Assembly: GCF_002846365.1 (NCBI RefSeq)
Contig: NZ_PJMW01000002.1
Location: forward strand, 5,916,901 to 5,980,900
Origin: Nocardia fluminea
Lineage (GTDB): Bacteria > Actinomycetota > Actinomycetes > Mycobacteriales > Mycobacteriaceae
Reading direction: 5' to 3'
DNA length: 64,000 bases
Shown here one piece after another: positions 1 through 8,588 of the stretch. A program made the translations under genes and the position numbers. Position 1 is the stretch's first letter. Each line of letters begins with the position of its first letter. Under the pieces are notes generated by a model, which worked only from the letters and a program-made list of their open reading frames with translations, was not told the origin of the DNA and did not search any database.

Positions 1-303
1 AACAGCTACCACCACACCGACCAAGCCCATGACACCTGGATCGATGTCATCCTGGGCACCTGGGATACCGAATCCGTCGACGATCACGTGACTTTCGGTT
101 GCCGCGTCGGCCCGGTGCAACGCAGTCCGTACCCGGCGGCCACCCTGGTCCAGGCCTGCCTGGACGGATCCGCCGACGAGGTCCACGGGGTGGTGCTCTC
201 GCGTGAGGACGGCTTGGCCCACCCTCGCCTGCCGGAGTTCTGGGAGGTCGTCGACTTCGTCTTGGCCAACGACCCGACCGTCACCGCCCACCTGTACCCG
301 TGA
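1..303 (+). CDS. 3' end of a hypothetical protein gene (start lies before the window)
   Basis: The frame is open from base 1 and ends at TGA 301-303, giving the last 100 residues of a longer protein. An internal ATG at 88 could be a start, but the reading before it (acidic, Trp/His-rich) looks like protein too, so this is treated as a truncated gene. No family was recognised. It ends just before a hairpin shared with the convergent acyl-CoA dehydrogenase gene. Confidence 0.6.
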   Translation, partial: NSYHHTDQAHDTWIDVILGTWDTESVDDHVTFGCRVGPVQRSPYPAATLVQACLDGSADEVHGVVLSREDGLAHPRLPEFWEVVDFVLANDPTVTAHLYP

Positions 304-307
304 CCAA

Positions 308-332
308 GGGGCCATCCGAACCGGATGACCCC
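308..332. terminator. Bidirectional terminator hairpin
   Basis: GGGGCCATCCG (308-318) and CGGATGACCCC (322-332) form a near-perfect stem with a 3-nt loop. It sits between two convergent genes, ending at 303 and 340. There is no clear T-tract. Confidence 0.5.
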
Positions 333-339
333 TGCCCGC

Positions 340-1461
340 TCAGTCGAGTGGGCTGTGCCCCAACAGCACCAGTCCGCTGAAGCGGGTCTGCTTCGCCCGG
401 GGCAAGGGGTGGAACTGGCAACCGTGGATGTCGCGGTAGAGGCGTTCGAGGTCGCAGGTGCGCGAGTACCCCGCGCCGCCGGTGGTTTCGATGGCCAGGC
501 GGACGGTCGTGATGAGCGCGTCGGCCGCGACGGTCTTGCGGCTGAGGGTGCGGGCAGCGTAGGCGTCGGTGTTGGGGAAGCTCAGATTCTCCGAAGCGGT
601 GAACATGGCGGCGATGAGATCCTCGGCAGTGGTGTAGGCATTGAGCATCTCACCTGCCGACTGGACTGTGTGGGCATCGGGACGGCCCGCCAGCAGGCGC
701 GCGGTGAGCTCGACAGCCGCGTCCGCCACCCCGAGGTAGGCGGCCAGCACCAGGGGAAGAGCCGCGCCGATCACCACATTCAGCACCGGCGGCCACGGAC
801 CGGCCGGACGGGTCATCGAGACCGCGGCGTCGGGCACGAACACCTCATCGAGCACGACCGTGTGCGACCCGCTCGCCCGCAAACCGAACGAATCCCAGGT
901 CTTGTCGATGCTCACCCCCGCAGCGGACAACGGGATCGCGAAATGCAGCACCTCGCCGTCACAGCGGACACTGGTGACGAGCACATCGCCCACCTCACAC
1001 CCACTCGCGGGCGCCTTCCGCGCACTCACCCGATACCCGCCCTCGACGCGCTCGGCCTGCCCGTTGGAGTCGACCCAGTCCGAGGCGCCGGTGCTGACCA
1101 GGATCGCCCCGCCCGCCACCTTCGCGAACACCGCCGAAGCATCCACGCCGTGGTTGTGCCGCCACACCTGGGCGGCCACCAGGTGCGAGTGCATCGCGAA
1201 CGCGACCGCCGTCGACGGATCGTGCCTGCCGAGCTCGCGCAGGATCTCACCCATCTCCCGATGGGAGGCGCCCCCACCGCCGAACTCGACCGGTACGAGC
1301 GCCACGGACAGCCCGCTCGAACGCAACCGATCGAACGCGGCGACGGAGATTTCACCGGTGCGGTCCCGCTCGGCGACCTCGAGACGCAGGGTTTCACCGA
1401 TTTCGCGGGCCACCGAAACCCGGTCGATGCTGGATGTGGTGTCAGAAATTGTGGAAGTCAT
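340..1461 (-). CDS. Acyl-CoA dehydrogenase family flavoprotein
   Basis: The 373-residue protein has the acyl-CoA dehydrogenase layout: a helical N-domain, a central beta-domain (SARKAPASG, WDSFGLRASGSHTV) and a C-terminal helical domain with GGAGYSR and LERLYRD, the signature seen in acyl-CoA dehydrogenase-like enzymes including flavin monooxygenases of the DszC/SfnB kind. It is expected to bind FAD or FMN and oxidise an acyl-CoA or hydroxylate a small substrate. Substrate is not predictable. It is divergent from an HxlR regulator, with twin operators in the 116-bp gap, so it is probably that regulator's main target. Confidence 0.85.
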   Translation of the reverse strand: MTSTISDTTSSIDRVSVAREIGETLRLEVAERDRTGEISVAAFDRLRSSGLSVALVPVEFGGGGASHREMGEILRELGRHDPSTAVAFAMHSHLVAAQVWRHNHGVDASAVFAKVAGGAILVSTGASDWVDSNGQAERVEGGYRVSARKAPASGCEVGDVLVTSVRCDGEVLHFAIPLSAAGVSIDKTWDSFGLRASGSHTVVLDEVFVPDAAVSMTRPAGPWPPVLNVVIGAALPLVLAAYLGVADAAVELTARLLAGRPDAHTVQSAGEMLNAYTTAEDLIAAMFTASENLSFPNTDAYAARTLSRKTVAADALITTVRLAIETTGGAGYSRTCDLERLYRDIHGCQFHPLPRAKQTRFSGLVLLGHSPLD

Positions 1462-1496
1462 GTTTCGAAGGTAGGAAGCGCCGCGATAACCAGATA

Positions 1497-1533
1497 GTCC
1501 AGAAAGTGGACTCTCCCGGTCCAGAAAGTGGAC
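1497..1533. promoter_or_regulatory. Twin palindromic operator between acyl-CoA dehydrogenase and HxlR genes
   Basis: The 15-bp sequence GTCCAGAAAGTGGAC occurs twice, at 1497-1511 and 1519-1533. Each copy is itself an inverted repeat (GTCCA-N5-TGGAC). The centre-to-centre distance is 22 bp, two helical turns. It lies in the only intergenic space of a divergent pair, which fits cooperative binding of two dimers of the HxlR protein (inference). Confidence 0.7.
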
Positions 1534-1577
1534 CCCGTCGCCGCGACGGAGGAGCGATCACGACCACTGAGGTGCCC

Positions 1578-2276
1578 ATGACGATCACGACCGCAGGCTA
1601 CGGCCAGTACTGCCCCATCTCGCGTGCTCTCGACGTGCTCGGCGAACGGTGGTCCTTGCTCATCCTGCGGGATCTGTTCGTCGGCACCACCCGCTTCAAC
1701 GACCTCGCCCGCGGACTGCCCGGCCTGTCGCGCAGCCTGCTCGCCAAACGCCTGCGCCAGTTCGAACGCGCCGGACTCATCGAGAAGATCGGCACCGAAC
1801 ACCTGCTCACCGAAGCGGGCAGCCAACTCGAACCCATCCTGTTCGGCCTCGGCGAATGGGGCGCACGCTGGACCTTCGGCGAACCACAGGACGAGGAACT
1901 CGACGCCGCCCTGCTCGTGTGGTGGATGCACACCCGCGTCGACACGTCCATGCTGCCCGGTCGGCGGCAGGTGCTGCACGTCCGCTTCACCGACGACGTT
2001 CGCCGTTTCTGGATCGTGGTCGAAGGCGCGGTGCCCTCGGTGTGCGAGACCGATCCCGGCTATCCCGTCGACATCACCATCAGCGCCGATGTCGCCGGCC
2101 TCTACGAGGTGTGGCTGGGGCGCATGCCGCTCACCCACGCCCAACGCACCGGGCGGATCACCTTCACCGGCCCGCCCGCGCTGACCCGCCGGATGCCCGC
2201 GGTTTTGCAGCTGAGCCCGGTGGCCGGATATGTCGCGGCGTCGGCCCGCCCGGACCCGCACGCGCGCGCCTCATGA
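1578..2276 (+). CDS. HxlR-family transcriptional regulator with C-terminal sterol-carrier-like domain
   Basis: The ATG at 1578 was chosen because residues PISRALDVLGERWSLLILRD, the classic start of an HxlR winged helix, begin 12 residues later; the longer upstream frame runs through the operator. Residues about 10-100 form the winged helix (FNDLARGLPGLSRSLLAKRL is the recognition part). Residues about 120-225 resemble the SCP2-like ligand domain often fused to HxlR in actinobacteria. It probably represses or activates the divergent acyl-CoA dehydrogenase gene in response to a lipid-like ligand. Confidence 0.85.
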   Translation: MTITTAGYGQYCPISRALDVLGERWSLLILRDLFVGTTRFNDLARGLPGLSRSLLAKRLRQFERAGLIEKIGTEHLLTEAGSQLEPILFGLGEWGARWTFGEPQDEELDAALLVWWMHTRVDTSMLPGRRQVLHVRFTDDVRRFWIVVEGAVPSVCETDPGYPVDITISADVAGLYEVWLGRMPLTHAQRTGRITFTGPPALTRRMPAVLQLSPVAGYVAASARPDPHARAS

Positions 2277-2294
2277 GACGAACACCGCTGCCGC

Positions 2295-2849
2295 TCACAC
2301 CGCTTCGGCTCGACCGGCAATCTCCATCGCCCAGCGGTACAGCGCTACCGGATCTCCCAGACTCGCCTGCGCTTCAGGCCGGACCAGGACTCCGTTCGCC
2401 GCGGACAACAGGTCGTACAGGCCCAGATACACCCACTCCCACAACATGCTGTCGAAGTTGTAGGACATCATGGCCCGTTCGACACGACCACGGATCTCGA
2501 CGATCTCCGCCGACCCCAGTCCCACCCCGTGCAACCGTGCTTCGGTCGCCCGCTGGTCCTCGGCATCGAACCAGGTGTCGAGAAACGGTTCGAGCAGATC
2601 AGCCCAGATATCGAGACGTCGATGCACCGCGATCGCGTTGCGCCGGCAGAACTCGTCGAGCGCGCGACGGTGCTCGGCATGCACGAACAGCATCTCACCG
2701 GCGACGGTGCGCAGGTACGGGCGGATCGCGCCGGGATCGGCTTCGGTGATCGCGGATACAACGATCATGCCCTCGGGATACACCGACGCGCCCGCGAAAG
2801 GGTAGTCGACGAACCCGATTTCCGTGTCGGCCATGACCACCCGCATCAC
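2295..2849 (-). CDS. Hypothetical protein
   Basis: A 184-residue, mostly helical, acidic protein with no signal peptide or transmembrane segment. An ATG at 2834 (MADTEIG) is an alternative start 5 residues in. No family was recognised. It is convergent with the HxlR gene, 18 bp away. Codon use matches its neighbours, so it is likely to be real. Confidence 0.6.
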   Translation of the reverse strand: MMRVVMADTEIGFVDYPFAGASVYPEGMIVVSAITEADPGAIRPYLRTVAGEMLFVHAEHRRALDEFCRRNAIAVHRRLDIWADLLEPFLDTWFDAEDQRATEARLHGVGLGSAEIVEIRGRVERAMMSYNFDSMLWEWVYLGLYDLLSAANGVLVRPEAQASLGDPVALYRWAMEIAGRAEAV

Positions 2850-2975
2850 TCGATGATGTCGGCTCGACCAGGTCCCGACCAGGCCTCGTGAACTATATGG
2901 AACAAAACGTGGCGGTAATCACTAGTTGCCGCGTCATGTTGGCGGCCGCCGTGATCAAAACGTTAGGATTCGATT

Positions 2976-3215
2976 ATGGTGCGTACCGGAGCAGTAACGT
3001 CAGAGCCGTACGAACCGAATGTTCCGCTCCCCCAAGCACATCCGGCTCGCCTCGAACTGGTCAGCGAAGCTCCCGACACCGCCGCGGCGCCCACCGGAGC
3101 AGCCGACGACCACTTCCCGCGCCTTGGCGACACCAGCTTCCTCACCGGCGCGGCCCGGCACCGGCTCGCCGCCTACATCCATACCCAGCTCGCCGAACTC
3201 GAAGAGATGCCGTGA
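2976..3215 (+). CDS. Small hypothetical protein upstream of recombinase
   Basis: A 79-residue, Ala/Pro/Glu-rich reading frame starting at ATG 2976 and ending 73 bp before the recombinase start. The C-terminal part (ARHRLAAYIHTQLAELEEMP) looks like an amphipathic helix. An overlapping frame (2888-3229) is Arg/Ser/Pro-rich in the way of an out-of-frame high-GC shadow, so this one is preferred. Function unknown. Confidence 0.45.
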   Translation: MVRTGAVTSEPYEPNVPLPQAHPARLELVSEAPDTAAAPTGAADDHFPRLGDTSFLTGAARHRLAAYIHTQLAELEEMP

Positions 3216-3288
3216 CGGCACGCCGATGACATAAGCTGCGACGCCGGTAACTATCGGCGCCAGCGGCGATTCACAAGGAGTGGCGAGC

Positions 3289-4491
3289 TTGAGCGACGCA
3301 TCGGTCGTGCTTCCCGAGCAAGTCCGCACCGAACTGCGCCGCGGAGTACGCAGTGTCCTCGTCGACACCGCCGCCCTTCGCCTGGTCCGCGAACGCTTCG
3401 ACGACACCCAAGCAGGCGCACTGCGCCGCTACCTCGAAGCCTCCCAATCGGCGAACACCCTGCGCGCCTACCGCACCGACTGGATCGCCTGGGCGGGCTG
3501 GTGCGCGGCCGAACACCGACAGGCCCTGCCCGCCGACCCGCTCGACGTGGCCGTTTACCTGGCCGCCTCCGCCGACGCCCGACGAGAAAACGGCACGTGG
3601 GCATTCAGCCCCGCCACCCTCGATCGCAAGTCCGCCGCCATCGCCGCGGTTCACGCCGCCAACGGACTCCCCTCACCGACCCGCTCCGACGTCGTACGAC
3701 TCACCCTGCGCGGCATCCGCCGCACCCGCCGCACCCCACCGACCCGGAAACGCCCCGTCCTGCTGCACACCCTCGACCAGCTGCTCGCCGAACTCCCCGC
3801 CCCCGCCTGGCCCACCGAACCCGCGCGCCGCCGCGACGGCCTCGCGCTGCTGGTCGGTTTCGCCGGCGCACTGCGACGCAGCGAACTCGCGGGCCTGCGT
3901 ATCAGCGACGTGCACGTACGTACCGACCACAGCACCGGCGAACCGCTGCTCGTCGTGCACCTGCCGACCACCAAGACCGACCCGACCGGCGTCGCCGAAC
4001 AGCGCATCGCCCTACCCCGCGGCAAACACCCACGCACCTGCCCGATCTGCGCGTTCGCCGACTGGGTCCGTCTCCTGGAAGTCCACGCCGACACCGGCGA
4101 CGAGGGCACCCGAGCCTGGACGGCGAGCAACCTCATCGCCGACACCACGATCCACCGCTGCCACGGCTTCACCGGCAGCCGGCTCAGCACCGACGAGGAC
4201 CGCCCACTGTTCCCCACCATCAACCGGCACGGCTCCATCGGCGACGCCGCACTGTCGGGCCGGGCCGTCGCCGAACTCGTCAAGCGCTACGCGGCCCGTG
4301 CGGGCCTCGACCCCGACCTGTTCTCCGGGCACTCCCTGCGCGCGGGCTTCGCCACCCAGGCCGCACTCGGCGGCGCCAGCGACCGCGAGATCATGCGCCA
4401 GGGCCGCTGGGCCAACCCCCGCACCGTCCACGGCTACATCCGCACCGCGAATCCACTCGAAGACAACGCCGTCACCAAACTCGGCCTCTGA
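3289..4491 (+). CDS. Tyrosine recombinase (phage integrase family)
   Basis: A site-specific recombinase with an N-terminal SAM-like core-binding domain (about residues 30-125) and a catalytic domain with Arg in GALRRSEL (about 196), Lys in TTKTD, H-x-x-R in SGHSLRAGFAT (about 348), Trp in GRWANP and the nucleophile Tyr in VHGYIR (about 383). Start: AAGGAG (3275-3280) is 8 nt from TTG 3289 but overlaps the in-frame GTG at 3280, so TTG is preferred. No att site, excisionase or relaxase lies beside it, so it looks like a solitary XerC/D-like or orphan element integrase. Confidence 0.85.
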   Translation: MSDASVVLPEQVRTELRRGVRSVLVDTAALRLVRERFDDTQAGALRRYLEASQSANTLRAYRTDWIAWAGWCAAEHRQALPADPLDVAVYLAASADARRENGTWAFSPATLDRKSAAIAAVHAANGLPSPTRSDVVRLTLRGIRRTRRTPPTRKRPVLLHTLDQLLAELPAPAWPTEPARRRDGLALLVGFAGALRRSELAGLRISDVHVRTDHSTGEPLLVVHLPTTKTDPTGVAEQRIALPRGKHPRTCPICAFADWVRLLEVHADTGDEGTRAWTASNLIADTTIHRCHGFTGSRLSTDEDRPLFPTINRHGSIGDAALSGRAVAELVKRYAARAGLDPDLFSGHSLRAGFATQAALGGASDREIMRQGRWANPRTVHGYIRTANPLEDNAVTKLGL

Positions 4492-4546
4492 ACTGAGCGG
4501 ATGTCAGTCGGCCGCCGGCGCCGCATACGCTTTCGCGGCCATCGGA

Positions 4547-5029
4547 TCAGGCGATCCGGTCGAGCCGGAAGATGCGGAACTCGCGGCCGCCCGAGCGCTG
4601 GAACTCCATCTCGTAGCCCGGCCAGAACTCCACGGCCTGGTCCCACACACGCTTACGCTCGACGCCGGTGATCTCCACGACCGACACCGGGAACGCGGAG
4701 CTGCCGTCGAAGCGCGCCGACGCCGTGCGGGCGGCGCGCAGGTTCGCCGACCAGGCCGGATGCTCGGGCTTACCCCAGTTCGAGCCCACGAGATAGAAGC
4801 CGTCGCCGTCGGGGACGCACAGCAGCGAGGTCGTGCGCGGCTGGCCCGACTTGCGTCCGACCACGGTGATCTCGATCGACGGGAGCCCGGCCAGATCGAG
4901 CACGCCCCACCGACCGCCGCTGAGCCTGCGCAACAACCGCTCGGTCGGCAGAACGACGCCGGCGCCACGCATCACCCAGGGCTGAGACGCGAATACGCGC
5001 GCGAAGCCCGGCAAGGGATTCCAAACCAT
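4547..5029 (-). CDS. F420-dependent nitroreductase/quinone reductase family protein (Ddn-like)
   Basis: From ATG 5029 this is a 160-residue split-beta-barrel protein. Residues VVGRKSGQPRTTSLLCV, GDGFYLVGSNWGKPEHPAWS and the closing RIFRLDRIA match the deazaflavin (F420)-dependent nitroreductase family of actinobacteria, including M. tuberculosis Ddn. Such enzymes reduce quinones or other electrophiles with F420H2. The frame stays open to 5182, but the extra 51 residues are not family-like. It is the only gene between the recombinase and the GH1 gene. Confidence 0.8.
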   Translation of the reverse strand: MVWNPLPGFARVFASQPWVMRGAGVVLPTERLLRRLSGGRWGVLDLAGLPSIEITVVGRKSGQPRTTSLLCVPDGDGFYLVGSNWGKPEHPAWSANLRAARTASARFDGSSAFPVSVVEITGVERKRVWDQAVEFWPGYEMEFQRSGGREFRIFRLDRIA

Positions 5030-5227
5030 CTCCGAATCCTGGCTCGAGCGAACCCGCTTCGCCCACTCACGACGGTGTCCTGAGAGACAACTCACTACCA
5101 GGTCATGCCCTAACCCTCGCATCCGAGACCAGCGGGGACCTCCCCTGTCTTTGCTGGTGAGTTCGATATTTCGTATGAACATGTCGTGTGGCGAGTGACG
5201 TTTCGGTGATTGAGGGAGTATTCATGT

Positions 5228-5245
5228 GTAGATGCGCATATCTAC
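5228..5245. promoter_or_regulatory. Palindromic operator upstream of GH1 gene
   Basis: GTAGAT-GCGCAT-ATCTAC is a perfect 6-bp inverted repeat around a centre that overlaps the palindrome ATGCGCAT (5232-5239). It lies 122 bp before the GH1 start, inside the 337-bp gap 5030-5366. That gap otherwise holds only the promoters of the two divergent genes. Confidence 0.4.
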
Positions 5246-5366
5246 GTAACTACATGGAATTTTGCCAAGTTCTAATGCCGCCGCTCCGGCTCGATCCCTC
5301 CGCACAGTTGCTCGATGTCGCAGACTGTTATCACTCCCCTCCCCCTTCCTAGCTGCCAGGAGCGCA

Positions 5367-6689
5367 ATGCCCTCCCCCAGTGGTCGACGCATACTCGCTA
5401 CGCTCGCCGTAGCCGCCTTCGCGCTGCTCACGACCAGCCCCTCCCCCGCTCTCGCTCGACCGGACGCCCCGGCCCATCTGGCGCCTCTCGGGCCTGAATT
5501 CCTGTGGGGCGTGGCGGCTTCCGGCTTCCAGGCCGAGGGTGATGCGCCGGACAGCAATTGGCGCCGTTATGCCGAATCGGGCAGCACGGCCGACCCCTAC
5601 CTGAACTCGGTGGACTTCCGCAGCCGGTACCGCTCCGACATCGCCCTGGCCGCGGAACTCGGTGTGCGCGTGTACCGCATCGGCATCGAGTGGGCCCGTG
5701 TCCAACCGCAACCCGGAGTCTGGGACGAATCAGCGTTCGCGTTCTACGACGATGTCATCGCGGCGATCACGGAGGCCGGGATGCGCCCGATGCTGACCCT
5801 CGATCACTGGGTGTACCCGGGCTGGGCGGCCGACCGCGGCGGCTGGCGCGATCCGGAGATCGTCGCGAACTGGCTGTCCAATGCCCGCCGCGTCGTCGAC
5901 CGGTTCGCCCCCGCGAATCCATTGTGGGTGACCTTCAACGAGCCCACGGTCTATCTGGTCAACGAACTGCGGCACGGCGGCATCGGCGCGGCCGACATTC
6001 TCACCATGGGCGAACGAATCACCCAGGCCCACAACAGCGTCTACGACTACATCCACTCGGTTCACCCCGGCGCCCAGGTGACCAGCAACGTGGCCTACAT
6101 CCCCGCAGTCGACGACGCGGTCAGCGGACCGCTGCTCGACCGGATCTCGGCGCGCCTGGACTACATCGGCATCGACTACTACTACGGCCTCTCCCCCACA
6201 CAGCCGCAACTTCCCGATCCCGAGCGCCTCTGGACGATTCCGCTGCAAGCCGAAGGCATCTACTACGCCCTCGACCACTACGCCCGCAAGTTCCCGGGCC
6301 GCCCGCTCTACATCGTCGAAAACGGCATCCCCACCGAGAACGGACGCCCTCGCGCCGACGGCTACACCCGCGCGGACTCGCTGCGCGACACCGTCTACTG
6401 GCTGCAGCGCGCCGTCGCCGACGGCATCCCGCTGATGGGCTACAACTACTGGAGCTTGACCGACAACTACGAATGGGGCTCCTACACACCACGTTTCGGC
6501 CTCTACACCGTCGACGTGCTCACCGATCCCTCGTTGACCCGCAGACCGACCGACGCGGTCGCGGCCTACCGTGCGATCACCACGGCCGGCGGCGTCGGCC
6601 CCGGCTACCGGCCGACACGCCCCGTCACCGCATGCTCACTCGTCGACGGACTCGCCAGTTGCACCGATCCGGTGTCGGTCCCCCGGTAG
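5367..6689 (+). CDS. Secreted family 1 glycoside hydrolase (beta-glucosidase-like)
   Basis: ATG 5367 follows AGGAG at a good distance and opens a Sec signal peptide (positive start, hydrophobic ATLAVAAFALL, Ala-x-Ala near ALA-RPDAP). The 440-residue protein then shows GH1 hallmarks: FLWGVAASGFQAEG, acid/base Glu in TFNEP (E192), nucleophile Glu in IVENG (E318), and the aglycone-site stretch MGYNYWSLTDNYEWGSY. It should hydrolyse beta-glycosides outside the cell by a retaining mechanism. The C-terminus adds about 30 residues with two Cys (ACSLVDGLASC) that may form a disulfide. Substrate unknown. Confidence 0.88.
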   Translation: MPSPSGRRILATLAVAAFALLTTSPSPALARPDAPAHLAPLGPEFLWGVAASGFQAEGDAPDSNWRRYAESGSTADPYLNSVDFRSRYRSDIALAAELGVRVYRIGIEWARVQPQPGVWDESAFAFYDDVIAAITEAGMRPMLTLDHWVYPGWAADRGGWRDPEIVANWLSNARRVVDRFAPANPLWVTFNEPTVYLVNELRHGGIGAADILTMGERITQAHNSVYDYIHSVHPGAQVTSNVAYIPAVDDAVSGPLLDRISARLDYIGIDYYYGLSPTQPQLPDPERLWTIPLQAEGIYYALDHYARKFPGRPLYIVENGIPTENGRPRADGYTRADSLRDTVYWLQRAVADGIPLMGYNYWSLTDNYEWGSYTPRFGLYTVDVLTDPSLTRRPTDAVAAYRAITTAGGVGPGYRPTRPVTACSLVDGLASCTDPVSVPR

Positions 6690-6707
6690 AGGTTTGAAGC
6701 GTCAACG

Positions 6708-6739
6708 TGTGCTCTACACTCGGGCGGGTGTCGAGCACA
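6708..6739. promoter_or_regulatory. TetR operator (13-bp inverted repeat)
   Basis: TGTGCTCTACACT (6708-6720) and GGTGTCGAGCACA (6727-6739) match as inverted repeats at 11 of 13 positions around a 6-bp centre. It overlaps the start region of the TetR gene, a typical autoregulatory position. Confidence 0.55.
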
Positions 6740-7450
6740 GCGTCACACTCCTCCAGCGCCGTGAGCGGCAGGCAAGCCCGATGGCAGCCGCACAACGACA
6801 GCCGCCGGGAGCGGATCGTGCTGGCCGCGGTCGAGCTGATCGAACAGGCGCCCGCGGGCGTCGAGGTGCCGATCATCCAGATCGCCGAGTACGCGGGGCT
6901 CGCGAAATCAGTGGTCTACCGGCAGTTCGCCGGTCGCGACGAGCTGGATCGCCGGATCAGGAGCGAGATCGCCGACCGTTTCGTCGCCGACATCGAGGAC
7001 GCCCTCGACATCGCCGAGGGCTCCATCCACGAAATCCTGGTCCGCACGATCGGCGGCGTGGTGACCTGGATTCAGGACCATCCCCGATTACACGAGTTCC
7101 TGCGGACAGGCCCGTCGGAGACCGATCCCGATATCGACGCGATGAGCGCGCTCATCGCCACCATCGCCGGGTCGACCAGGGCGCTGGTCACCGGCCTGGC
7201 CGGGGTGGTCGGCGTGACCGACGAGGCCTCGGCCGACACGATGACCTTCGCCATCGTGTCGATGACCGAGGCCACCGTCACCCGCTGGGCCAACGATCCC
7301 GAGCCCGCGCTCACCCGGGATCAGCTCATCGAGGAGGTCGCCTCCTACGCCTGGCACGTGGTCGACGGCGTCGCCCGCCGCCACGGCCTGAACCTCGACC
7401 CCGAGCAGCAACTCACCGAGATCATCACGCAGTTGGTCGCCGGCAACTGA
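6728..7450 (+). CDS. TetR-family transcriptional regulator
   Basis: The N-terminal helix-turn-helix is clear (SRRERIVLAAVELIEQ ... IIQIAEYAGLAKSVVYRQFAGRDEL), followed by a helical ligand-binding domain, about 240 residues in all. Starts at GTG 6728 or GTG 6761 are both possible; 6728 lies inside the operator palindrome, so 6761 may be the true start. It is convergent with the AurF-type oxygenase gene, whose own promoter carries a different palindrome. Confidence 0.85.
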   Translation: MSSTASHSSSAVSGRQARWQPHNDSRRERIVLAAVELIEQAPAGVEVPIIQIAEYAGLAKSVVYRQFAGRDELDRRIRSEIADRFVADIEDALDIAEGSIHEILVRTIGGVVTWIQDHPRLHEFLRTGPSETDPDIDAMSALIATIAGSTRALVTGLAGVVGVTDEASADTMTFAIVSMTEATVTRWANDPEPALTRDQLIEEVASYAWHVVDGVARRHGLNLDPEQQLTEIITQLVAGN

Positions 7451-7468
7451 ATCGCCGCCGGCAACCGC

Positions 7469-8467
7469 TCACGCGACGCGACGCGCGCTGCGTTCCGGCT
7501 CGCTGCGGTAGCGCGACGCGGGTCCGTCGATACCGAACTTGCGCCACAGCCACTTGGCTGTCGGGTTCATCAGACCGAGGTCGTTGGCCAGTTTGCGCAT
7601 GTCGCCGAAGTAGCCCGCCAGGATCTGCTGGGAATGCTCCGACTTCCAGAACGCCTGCTCGATGACCTCGCGCGGAATATCGAACTCACGCTCGAACGAG
7701 CGCGGTGGGGCCATGATCTCGCCGGCCAGCCAGCGCATCGCGATCGGGAACGCCACCGAGCAGACACCACGATTGAACTTGCCCATCCGGCCGATGTGCG
7801 CGGTGAGGAAATCCCCGGCGAAGGAGATGTGGCGCGCCTCCTCGGCGATGTGGATCTCCATGGTGCGCAACACCATCGGCGGCATCGACGCGCCCTCACG
7901 GATCACGGCCTTCTGGTAGTGATCGATGGGTTCCTCGCCGCCGAGGATGCCGATGAACAGGATCGTGTGGGCGTAGCCGCCGGCGACGCCGATCAGTGGC
8001 GACAGCGCGCGGAACAGCGGCCGCATGCCGGGCACATCGACGTCGATGCGGTTGACCAGCTCCTGGAACATCTGGATGTGGTTGCACTCTTCGGTCATCT
8101 CGTGCAAGCAGTACCGGAACTCGGGCGAGCCGTTCGGCAGCTTCATGATGTATTGCATCATTCCGCGGATCAGCACGCTCTCGAAGGCGGCGCCGACCTT
8201 GATCGCGTTGGCGGTCCGCCACTTGCCGATCGCGATCCGCCGGTCGAGCGGCTGGTCGCGATACCACTGCGTGGCGCCGAGCGGGTCGACGTGGGGCGAG
8301 AGAACCCATCGCACATCGTTCGGGTCAAGGGCGAGCTCGGGCGAATCCCAGTCGATGTCGAGGTAGGGATCGAAATGACGGTCGACAGAACCCTGTGACA
8401 GGGTTGCCAGCGCCTCTCGGTACTCCTCGGTGATGGGTCCGCCACGGCTCGATTCGGTCAGCGTCAT
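7469..8467 (-). CDS. AurF-family diiron oxygenase
   Basis: A 332-residue helical protein with two E-E-x-x-H iron-binding motifs, TEECNH (E127/H130) and AEEARH (E210/H213), and an additional Glu near residue 96, as in the p-aminobenzoate N-oxygenase AurF family (DUF-type ferritin-fold oxygenases common in mycolata). It probably hydroxylates or N-oxygenates a small or lipid substrate using O2 and two irons. ATG 8467 follows AGGAGG. Transcribed alone from a promoter holding the palindrome at 8540. Confidence 0.8.
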   Translation of the reverse strand: MTLTESSRGGPITEEYREALATLSQGSVDRHFDPYLDIDWDSPELALDPNDVRWVLSPHVDPLGATQWYRDQPLDRRIAIGKWRTANAIKVGAAFESVLIRGMMQYIMKLPNGSPEFRYCLHEMTEECNHIQMFQELVNRIDVDVPGMRPLFRALSPLIGVAGGYAHTILFIGILGGEEPIDHYQKAVIREGASMPPMVLRTMEIHIAEEARHISFAGDFLTAHIGRMGKFNRGVCSVAFPIAMRWLAGEIMAPPRSFEREFDIPREVIEQAFWKSEHSQQILAGYFGDMRKLANDLGLMNPTAKWLWRKFGIDGPASRYRSEPERSARRVA

Positions 8468-8539
8468 CGGTGCCTCCTCGGTTCGCGTCCGGCGCGCACG
8501 GCACCTGTTATCGCCGTCACACCGTTACCCGAGAATAAC

Positions 8540-8554
8540 TGAGACTGTCAGTCC
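8540..8554 (-). promoter_or_regulatory. Palindromic operator in aurF-like promoter
   Basis: ACTGA-GACTG-TCAGT is a perfect inverted repeat 73 bp upstream of the oxygenase start. On the minus strand it is followed by TTATTCT, a plausible -10 box. TetR-type repressors often use such sites. Which regulator binds is not known. Confidence 0.45.
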
Positions 8555-8588
8555 CACACAACCCTGACGCGATAACGTTTTCTCCCGC

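Noticed and set aside
325..1497. Long open frame on the plus strand opposite the acyl-CoA dehydrogenase gene
   Set aside because: Arg/Gly/His-rich shadow typical of high-GC antisense frames; the minus strand encodes a clear family protein.
3353..5083. 576-codon frame across the recombinase gene
   Set aside because: Pro/Ala/Ser/Thr-rich out-of-frame reading of the recombinase, no family features.
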